Below are positions 41,591 through 46,486 of a DNA stretch of 46,486 nucleotides, piece after piece. How positions within the stretch are numbered: the stretch's first letter is position 1; the number at the start of each line of letters is the position of its first letter. Under the pieces are notes generated by a model. It made no database searches. It was given only the letters and a program-made list of their open reading frames with translations, and was not told where the DNA came from. Origin of the DNA: Gammaproteobacteria bacterium (lineage in GTDB: Bacteria > Pseudomonadota > Gammaproteobacteria > Steroidobacterales > Woeseiaceae); the NCBI GenBank assembly GCA_029884455.1, contig JAOUHU010000020.1:1-46486 (forward strand), read 5' to 3'. A program made the position numbers and the translations under genes.

Positions 41591-41970
41591 AACGGTTTGC
41601 GCTGGTGTTGTTGCTGCTCTGCGCTGCTGCGCTGGGCGACGATGCCGACTGGGTTTCGAGAAACGGACTGTTCGTGGTGCGCTACAAGGCCGAGATCGAA
41701 CCGCTGACGATCAATACGCTGCATGCCTGGCGGCTGCATCTCGAAAACGCGGCCGGCGAGGCCGTGCCTGGCGCAAGCATCCAGGTATCGGGCGGCATGC
41801 CGCTGCACAATCACGGCCTGCCTACCGAGCCGCGCATCACGACCGAACTCGGTGGCGGTGACTACCGGCTCGATGGCCTGCGCTTTCACATGGCCGGGCC
41901 CTGGGAAATCACCTTAAGCATTACGGCCGGGAGCAGTACCGACACGGTCGTGATCGCGTTGATCCTGTGA
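41587..41970 (+). CDS. YtkA/FixH-like exported copper-type protein
   Basis: A 127-aa exported protein with a signal peptide (RFALVLLLLCAAALG) and an Ig-like beta domain. GGMPLHNHGLPTEP and LRFHMAGPWEITLSI are the YtkA-like landmarks; the His and Met residues in HNHG and FHMAG resemble the copper sites of PCuAC/YtkA proteins. Members are associated with cytochrome oxidase assembly or periplasmic copper handling. ATG 41587 overlaps the preceding stop (ATGA), and GTG of the next gene overlaps its own stop, so the four genes are translationally coupled. Confidence 0.8.
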   Translation: MKRFALVLLLLCAAALGDDADWVSRNGLFVVRYKAEIEPLTINTLHAWRLHLENAAGEAVPGASIQVSGGMPLHNHGLPTEPRITTELGGGDYRLDGLRFHMAGPWEITLSITAGSSTDTVVIALIL

Positions 41971-43178
41971 AGCACGCACTTTTGATGGCGCTCGTTGCCA
42001 GCGTGTGCGCCGCTGGCTGGTACTACTGGCCGGCAACGCCGCGACCCTGGACCCAGAGCGAGGTCGCCGTGCTGCAATCGCTGTCGCTGGCAAGCCTTGG
42101 CCCGGTGCCGGCCGACCCGAGCAACGCCGTGGCCGACGATCCGCGTGCCGCCGAGTTTGGCCACGCCCTGTTTTTCGATGCGCGGCTCAGCGCCAACGGC
42201 GGCATCTCCTGTGCGACCTGCCACCAGCCGATACGGCGCTTCAGCGACGGCTTGCCAAAGGGCCAGGCGATCGGCACCTCGAAACGCAATACGCCGAGCA
42301 TTGTGGGCACGGCCTACAGCCCATGGCTGTACTGGGACGGGCGGCGTGACAGCCAGTGGGCACAAGCGCTGTCGCCGCTCGAGGATGCGAAGGAACACGG
42401 CAGCAACCGGCAGCAGCTCGTGACACTGGTCGTGAACGACCCGGGCTATCGCACGCGCTACCGGCAACTGTTCGATGAACTGCCCGATCTCGATGACCGG
42501 CAGTCTGTGAACCGCGCCTTTGCCAACATTGGCAAGGCACTTGCTGCTTACGAGCGTTTGCTGGTGCCCGGTCGATCGCGCTTCGACGATTATGTTGCCG
42601 CGCTTGCAGCGGGAGATTTCGCACCGCAGGCCGAGATTTTCAGCGCCGATGAAATCGTCGGACTGCAGCTCTTCATCGGCGCAGCCAATTGCACGCAATG
42701 CCACAACGGCCCGTTATTGACCAACAACGAGTTTCATAACACCGGCGTGATCTCGTTCCCGGGCGAACTGCCGGACAAGGGGCGCGTGGTGGGCGTGCGC
42801 GAAGTGCTGGCGAACGAATTCAACTGCCGCGGCGCCTACAGCGACGACGCGACGCAAAGCTGCGCCGAGCTCGACTTCGTGCGCAGCGGGCAGGAACTGA
42901 CCGGCGCGTTTCGCACGCCGTCGCTACGAAACCTGGAAAACACAGCGCCGTTCATGCACCAGGGCCAGATCGAAACTTTGTCCGAGGTGCTCGAACACTA
43001 CAACAGGGCGCCGCTGGCAATGATCGGCCACAACGAGGCGAAACCGCTGAAGCTGCGCCGCAGTGACTTGCGTCAGCTCGAGGCGTTCCTGTTAACGCTG
43101 GCGGCGCCGATCGATGCGGATGCGCGATGGCTGCAGGCGCCGGTGTCGCCACTCCCGGCAGAACGCGACCAGCACTAA
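41967..43178 (+). CDS. Diheme cytochrome c peroxidase / MauG-like protein
   Basis: Periplasmic diheme protein of 403 aa with haem motifs CATCH (about residue 73) and CTQCH (about 248). The N-terminal GHALFFDARLSANGGISCATC and SIVGTAYSPWLYWDGR stretch, and the C-terminal GAFRTPSLRNLENTAPFMHQGQ (two motifs), match the cytochrome c peroxidase/MauG family. It reduces peroxide or makes protein-derived cofactors; which one is not clear. Start is GTG 41967, overlapping the stop of the YtkA-like gene. An uncleaved or cleaved helix (LLMALVASVCAAGWYYW) precedes the domain. Its last 87 bp overlap the convergent rhombotarget lipoprotein gene. Confidence 0.88.
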   Translation: MKHALLMALVASVCAAGWYYWPATPRPWTQSEVAVLQSLSLASLGPVPADPSNAVADDPRAAEFGHALFFDARLSANGGISCATCHQPIRRFSDGLPKGQAIGTSKRNTPSIVGTAYSPWLYWDGRRDSQWAQALSPLEDAKEHGSNRQQLVTLVVNDPGYRTRYRQLFDELPDLDDRQSVNRAFANIGKALAAYERLLVPGRSRFDDYVAALAAGDFAPQAEIFSADEIVGLQLFIGAANCTQCHNGPLLTNNEFHNTGVISFPGELPDKGRVVGVREVLANEFNCRGAYSDDATQSCAELDFVRSGQELTGAFRTPSLRNLENTAPFMHQGQIETLSEVLEHYNRAPLAMIGHNEAKPLKLRRSDLRQLEAFLLTLAAPIDADARWLQAPVSPLPAERDQH

Positions 43179-43976
43179 CAACGCCAGTAGCGACAGCGCC
43201 AGGCTGCCAACGCCGCCGACGCCGGCGCCTTCGCGCCATTGCACCTCGGCGCGTTCGCCGCGCGCCACCGCCTCGCGAAAGCCGTCCAGTTCCGTATCCA
43301 GGTTGACGATCATGTCAGCGGTTGCAGCGCTGAATCCGGCACTGCGCAGTTTGCGCAGGTCCTTGCTCAGGTCGATCAAGGTCGAATCTTCTTCGCTGCG
43401 GTGGGAGCCGGGCGCACGAAACAGCAGCCTGGTCGTCGCGACGTCGAAAACAGCAGTGTCGATCAGGGTCTGCACCTCATTGGTACTGCCCTTGACCGCG
43501 ACCGCACCGATGATGGTCCAATACAGCAGCGAGCTTTTTTTCTCGTCCGTGAAGGAGATCTGGTCATAGGACACCAGCGCCATGACATCGACGCCATACA
43601 GGCTCGCAACCTGTTGCATACCGGTCAGGCCGCGGGCCGATTGCATATAGGTGTCGGGAATCGCATCAATCGATTGCACGTAGGGCCGGTCGCGAAATGC
43701 ATTAGCTACTTGTTCGAGCAATTCCTGTTTCTCGGCCGCCGCAATGTCGCCCTGGTAGGGCGAGGGCACGAAAGCGATGCCGACGCGCAGCGGCAGGCTT
43801 AAGGATGGCAACTGATCACTGACGGCGGGTGGTATCTCGCCGTTCGGATACAGGTAATCCACCAGGCTGCTCGAGGCGCCCTGGCGTGTGTTGCCGGAAT
43901 TTGCTGCCAGCCACAGCGAACTGCATGCCGACAGCACCGGGAAAATCAGCACCAGCAGAAGCATTCGTTTGAACAT
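43092..43976 (-). CDS. Rhombotarget lipoprotein (GlyGly-CTERM protein)
   Basis: A 294-aa lipoprotein (lipobox VLSAC, signal MFKRMLLLVLIFPVLSAC) whose body matches the rhombotarget lipoprotein family as I recall it: SLSLPLRVGIAFVP, YMQSARGLTGMQQVASLYGVD and DQISFTDEKKSSLLYWTI (two motifs). The C terminus has the GlyGly-CTERM layout: Gly-rich GAGVGGVGS, a membrane helix (LALSLLALLVLVAF) and a basic cluster (REWRHRR). Such tails are processed by the rhomboid-like rhombosortase and exported by type II secretion; no rhombosortase gene is in the window. The tail goes on for 15 further residues, longer than usual, and this stretch overlaps the convergent peroxidase gene. Confidence 0.8.
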   Translation of the reverse strand: MFKRMLLLVLIFPVLSACSSLWLAANSGNTRQGASSSLVDYLYPNGEIPPAVSDQLPSLSLPLRVGIAFVPSPYQGDIAAAEKQELLEQVANAFRDRPYVQSIDAIPDTYMQSARGLTGMQQVASLYGVDVMALVSYDQISFTDEKKSSLLYWTIIGAVAVKGSTNEVQTLIDTAVFDVATTRLLFRAPGSHRSEEDSTLIDLSKDLRKLRSAGFSAATADMIVNLDTELDGFREAVARGERAEVQWREGAGVGGVGSLALSLLALLVLVAFCREWRHRRLQPSRIRIDRRRQR

Positions 43977-44074
43977 CAGTAGCTACTCCGTTAATTGACC
44001 GCAACCAAGCCTAAATTGCCTGGCGGCGAGCACCTGATGATGCGCTGATTGCCCGCCAATGAATAGCTGCGGAT

Positions 44075-45220
44075 TCAGCCGGGCGGCAGGGAGGCCGGGT
44101 CGGTAATGTTGACGACCAGATCGCTGTAGAAGCCATTGAAATCGGAGCGGCCGCTCAGGCTGTAGGCACCGATCGAACCGAATTCGATGTAGTCGCCGAT
44201 GCGGATATCGGCCGGCAGTTCCACCAGTCCGCGCAGCTTGTCGTCCGAGTCACAGGTCGGGCCCAGCAGCTGAAAGGCCTGGGTCGGGCCGTTGAGCGGT
44301 TTCGCATCGCGCCAGGCCTGCGCCGGGTAGCGGTCGTGCGCGTCGTAACGCAGCTCCCAGAAGACGCCGTACATGCCATCGTTGAGATAGAGCTTGTTGT
44401 CTTTGCGCAGCAGCACTTCGACCACGGCGGAGAGGCCAGGCGCCGCGAGCGCACGGCCAGGTTCCGCCATGAGTTCGCCGCCAGGTAGCAGCGAAAAGCG
44501 CGCGGCCTTGACGATGGCGGCAAAGTAGTCGGACATGGGCGGCGCCGCGAATCCCGGGTAAGGCTTGGCATAGCCGCCGCCGATATCAATGAGGCGCAAC
44601 TTGAAGGGCAGACGCTCGAGCACGCCGATGGCGGTCTCGATGGCGTGCACATAGGCGTCCGGGCTCATGACGTGCGAGCCGACGTTGAAGGCCAGCGCGG
44701 GTTCGGCGCCCGCGTCGGCAACCGCCTGCAACAGTGCGAGCGTGTCATCGGCATTGGCGCCGAACTTGCTGGACAAGTCCACGCGTGCCGACTTGTGGTG
44801 CACGGCGAGGCGCACGAAGATGACGCAATGCTTTGCGTCGATTTCACCGAGCAATAATTTGAGCCCGGCCGCGTGATCAACGACGAAATGTCTGACGCCG
44901 AATTCCTGTTGCGCCGCGCGCGCCGCACCGCGCAGGCGCACGGGATTCATGAAATAGCAGGTCGCCTCCTGGCTCAGGGCACGAACGTCACGGATCTCCT
45001 GCAAGGAGGCGCAGTCGATGTGCGTGATGCCGGCGTCGAGCAATGCCTGCAGGACCTTGGGCTCGTTGTTCGCCTTGATCGCGTACAGCACGCGCCCAGG
45101 GAAACCGGCCATGAACTCCTCGGCCACCGCGCGATAGACGTGCGGGTAGACGCAATACACCGGGTCGACCGGCCGCAGGTCGGTGAGCATTGCGGCAACA
45201 CTTTTATAGGATTCGCGCAT
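44075..45220 (-). CDS. Ornithine/lysine/arginine decarboxylase, fold type III PLP
   Basis: PLP decarboxylase of 381 aa in the eukaryotic-like ornithine decarboxylase / LysA fold. Seen: PLP lysine K49 in YAIKANNEP, FNVGSHV, the glycine-rich phosphate loop IDIGGGYAKPYPG, AEPGRALAA, and the dimer-interface Cys in GPTCDSDD. It is shorter than diaminopimelate decarboxylases and nearest to ornithine decarboxylases, which produce putrescine. ATG 45220 is at the family N terminus. It is isolated on the minus strand, 98 bp before the lipoprotein gene and downstream of the integrase gene. With the acetylpolyamine deacetylase and aminotransferase, it gives the window both synthesis and breakdown of polyamines. 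Confidence 0.85.
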   Translation of the reverse strand: MRESYKSVAAMLTDLRPVDPVYCVYPHVYRAVAEEFMAGFPGRVLYAIKANNEPKVLQALLDAGITHIDCASLQEIRDVRALSQEATCYFMNPVRLRGAARAAQQEFGVRHFVVDHAAGLKLLLGEIDAKHCVIFVRLAVHHKSARVDLSSKFGANADDTLALLQAVADAGAEPALAFNVGSHVMSPDAYVHAIETAIGVLERLPFKLRLIDIGGGYAKPYPGFAAPPMSDYFAAIVKAARFSLLPGGELMAEPGRALAAPGLSAVVEVLLRKDNKLYLNDGMYGVFWELRYDAHDRYPAQAWRDAKPLNGPTQAFQLLGPTCDSDDKLRGLVELPADIRIGDYIEFGSIGAYSLSGRSDFNGFYSDLVVNITDPASLPPG

Positions 45221-45288
45221 GGGTGCCTGGGGAAAAATCGGGTTCGAGATAGTAGCGTATTGAGGCCATTACTCATACGGCGATGTTG

Positions 45289-46248
45289 TCAGTCCAGCGG
45301 GCTCTTGACACCGCTCGCACCCTTCTTCATTACATGTGTGTAAATCTGCGTCGTGCGAACGTCGGCGTGGCCCATCAGCTCCTGGACGGTGCGAATGTCG
45401 TAACCCCGCTCGAGCAAATGAGTGGCGAAACAATGCCGCAGCGTATGCGGACCCACCGGTTTGAGAATGCCCGCGTCACGGGCGGCTCGACGAACCGCGC
45501 GCTGCACACCCGTTTCGTGCAGATGGTGGCGGCGAACAGCGCCGGACCGGGGATCTGTAGAAGCACGCGCCGCAGGAAACACGTACTGCCATGCCCATTG
45601 CAGCCTTGCGTTCGGATACTTGCGTGCCAATGCGAATGGCAATTCAACACCGGCGGTACCGCACCGGAGGGCATTTTCGTGCTCATCGTGAACGGTGCGC
45701 AAATGAGCCTTCAGGGACTCGACCAGCAGGTCGGGCAACACGGTCACCCGGTCTTTCGCACCCTTGCCATCGCGGACCACAATCTGCATGTACTCGAAGT
45801 CGACGTCCTTGACCCTGAGGCGCAGCCCTTCCATCAGTCTCAGCCCGCATCCGTACAGGAGTTGCACCACCAGCCGGAACCGGCCGTCGACGTGGTTCAG
45901 CAGGACCTGCACCTCCTGTCTTGACAGCACGACCGGCAGTCGCGCCGGTTTGCGTGCCCGGGTTATGTTTGAAAGCCATGGCAACTCGATCTCGAGTACC
46001 TGCCGGTAAAGAAACAGGATGGCCGAAAGGGCCTGGTTTTGTGTCGATGCAGATACTTTTCGATCGACTGCCAGCCAGGTAAGAAACTGCTCGACTTCAG
46101 TACCGGACATCTCGCGCGGATGGCGCTTTCCCTGGAACAGAATGAAGCGACGAATCCACGCAAGGTACTGCTGCTCGGTCCGGTAGCTGTAATGATTTGT
46201 ACGCAGCTTGTTTCGGACCTGGACAAGCAATTTTGGATTGGCCTCCAT
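45289..46248 (-). CDS. intI: Integron integrase (tyrosine recombinase, IntI-type)
   Basis: Site-specific recombinase of 319 aa. The N-terminal SAM-like domain ([16 protein letters not shown]) is followed by the catalytic domain with R in [31 protein letters not shown] and the nucleophilic Tyr in IYTHV. The integron-specific insertion is present between the motifs ([21 protein letters not shown]), which separates IntI from XerC/D. In known integrons attI and cassettes lie on the far side of the intI start, here 46249 onward, but only 118 bp remain before an IS3-type element. I found no GTTRRRY core or attC pair by eye. The stop lies 68 bp from the decarboxylase start. Confidence 0.9.
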   Translation of the reverse strand: MEANPKLLVQVRNKLRTNHYSYRTEQQYLAWIRRFILFQGKRHPREMSGTEVEQFLTWLAVDRKVSASTQNQALSAILFLYRQVLEIELPWLSNITRARKPARLPVVLSRQEVQVLLNHVDGRFRLVVQLLYGCGLRLMEGLRLRVKDVDFEYMQIVVRDGKGAKDRVTVLPDLLVESLKAHLRTVHDEHENALRCGTAGVELPFALARKYPNARLQWAWQYVFPAARASTDPRSGAVRRHHLHETGVQRAVRRAARDAGILKPVGPHTLRHCFATHLLERGYDIRTVQELMGHADVRTTQIYTHVMKKGASGVKSPLD

Positions 46249-46366
46249 GCCGCATATCTCCGTCGTTCCGTTTGACCCATATCTGCCTTTGTGGTCTATT
46301 CATTTCAGGAACTTAAGCGGAATTCAATCATGATATCCGGCTGTTTCACGCAATTTGACAACGGCG
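46249..46366. other. Leader of intI, expected attI region
   Basis: Non-coding stretch upstream of intI. A ggag ribosome site is about 10 bp before the intI ATG. It should hold the intI promoter and attI if the integron were intact, but no GTTRRRY crossover core or clear LexA box was found by eye on either strand. Confidence 0.4.
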
Positions 46367-46396
46367 TGACGTGCCCCAGCTTCCGCGTTCACCGAC
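46367..46396. repeat. Probable right-end inverted repeat of the IS3-family element
   Basis: Starts with TGACGTGCCCC and extends to the transposase stop, resembling the TGA-CTGCCCC type ends of IS3-family elements. It directly adjoins the transposase 3' end, as expected. The exact outer base (46367 or 46372) cannot be fixed without the other end. Confidence 0.45.
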
Positions 46397-46486
46397 CTAA
46401 GCTAATGTAGCTCGTTGTTCGTACTCCACCGGGCTGATTCCACCCAGACTCGAGTGCCGTCGTCGCGGATTGTAGAACCGCTCCAG
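46397..46486 (-). mobile_element. IS3-family transposase (OrfB) 3' end, cut by window edge
   Basis: The minus strand encodes the final 29 residues of an OrfB-type transposase, LERFYNPRRRHSSLGG and then ISPVEYEQRATLA, before a TAG stop at 46397-46399. The FYN-x-x-RRHSSLG-x-x-(S/T)P-x-x-(Y/F) pattern is diagnostic of the IS3 family. The catalytic DDE core lies outside the window. The element begins about 120 bp from the intI start, where attI would be expected. Confidence 0.85.

Noticed and set aside
46249-46366. attI or attC site beside intI
   Set aside because: No GTTRRRY core was found on either strand by eye; the closest, GTTTGAC, breaks the consensus.

Overview
The window is GC-rich (roughly 60%), densely coded bacterial chromosome. 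Gene content points to a marine or sediment gammaproteobacterium: MetA-type homoserine acyltransferase, SstT, several c-type cytochromes, a DmdA-like demethylase, a GlyGly-CTERM (rhombosortase-target) lipoprotein, CRP-type operator palindromes and an integron integrase. A Woeseiaceae-like lineage would fit, but this is inference. I saw no rRNA, tRNA or CRISPR array.

Layout. (1) 1-4328: a MacAB-like tripartite export operon (adaptor cut by the window edge, ATPase, long FtsX-type permease), converging on a lipoprotein 5'-nucleotidase (4296-6032). (2) 6121-10215: a DmdA-like demethylase, then small genes (coiled-coil membrane protein, DUF4242, DoxX, RcnB/CigR-like protein) interleaved with two decayed fragments of a DmdA-like paralogue. 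(3) 9646-11314: a MarR regulator with a C-terminal cysteine cluster, divergent from a cytochrome P460 and a thioredoxin-fold gene across a palindrome-rich promoter. (4) 11318-22375, minus strand: nine tightly packed genes, in transcription order acetylpolyamine deacetylase, YeiH-type exporter, MetA, MetB, MetY, alpha/beta hydrolase, hydroxyacyl-CoA dehydrogenase/enoyl-CoA hydratase fusion, acyl-CoA dehydrogenase, VOC protein. (5) 22418-24496, divergent from it: a class III aminotransferase and a sulfotransferase, facing a second sulfotransferase and DgkA. (6) 25587-32922: Rieske oxygenase, M28 peptidase, DUF3943 protein, kelch lipoprotein, gamma-glutamyltransferase and a PanB-like protein. (7) 33026-38306, minus: a GldA-GldF-GldG-like ABC system with a DUF4340 protein and a diheme cytochrome c, followed by a decayed extra copy of the DUF4340 3' end. 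(8) 38394-39635: a lipoprotein with two CX4CH motifs. (9) 39795-43178: four overlapping genes, SstT, a small exported protein with a probable N-terminal His, a YtkA-like copper-type protein and a diheme peroxidase. (10) 43092-46486: rhombotarget lipoprotein, ornithine-decarboxylase-type enzyme, integron integrase, and the 3' end of an IS3-family transposase at the edge.

Working together. Sulfur recurs: a DmdA-like demethylase, MetA/MetB/MetY, a YeiH exporter and two sulfotransferases. One testable reading is that methylated sulfur compounds are demethylated, beta-oxidised and captured as methionine through MetY, but each enzyme also has a more ordinary explanation. Polyamine chemistry is a second theme (acetylpolyamine deacetylase, aminotransferase, decarboxylase). 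Redox proteins appear in four separate places. Three short gene-end relics (two of a dmdA-like gene, one of a DUF4340 gene) indicate past duplication and loss of paralogues.
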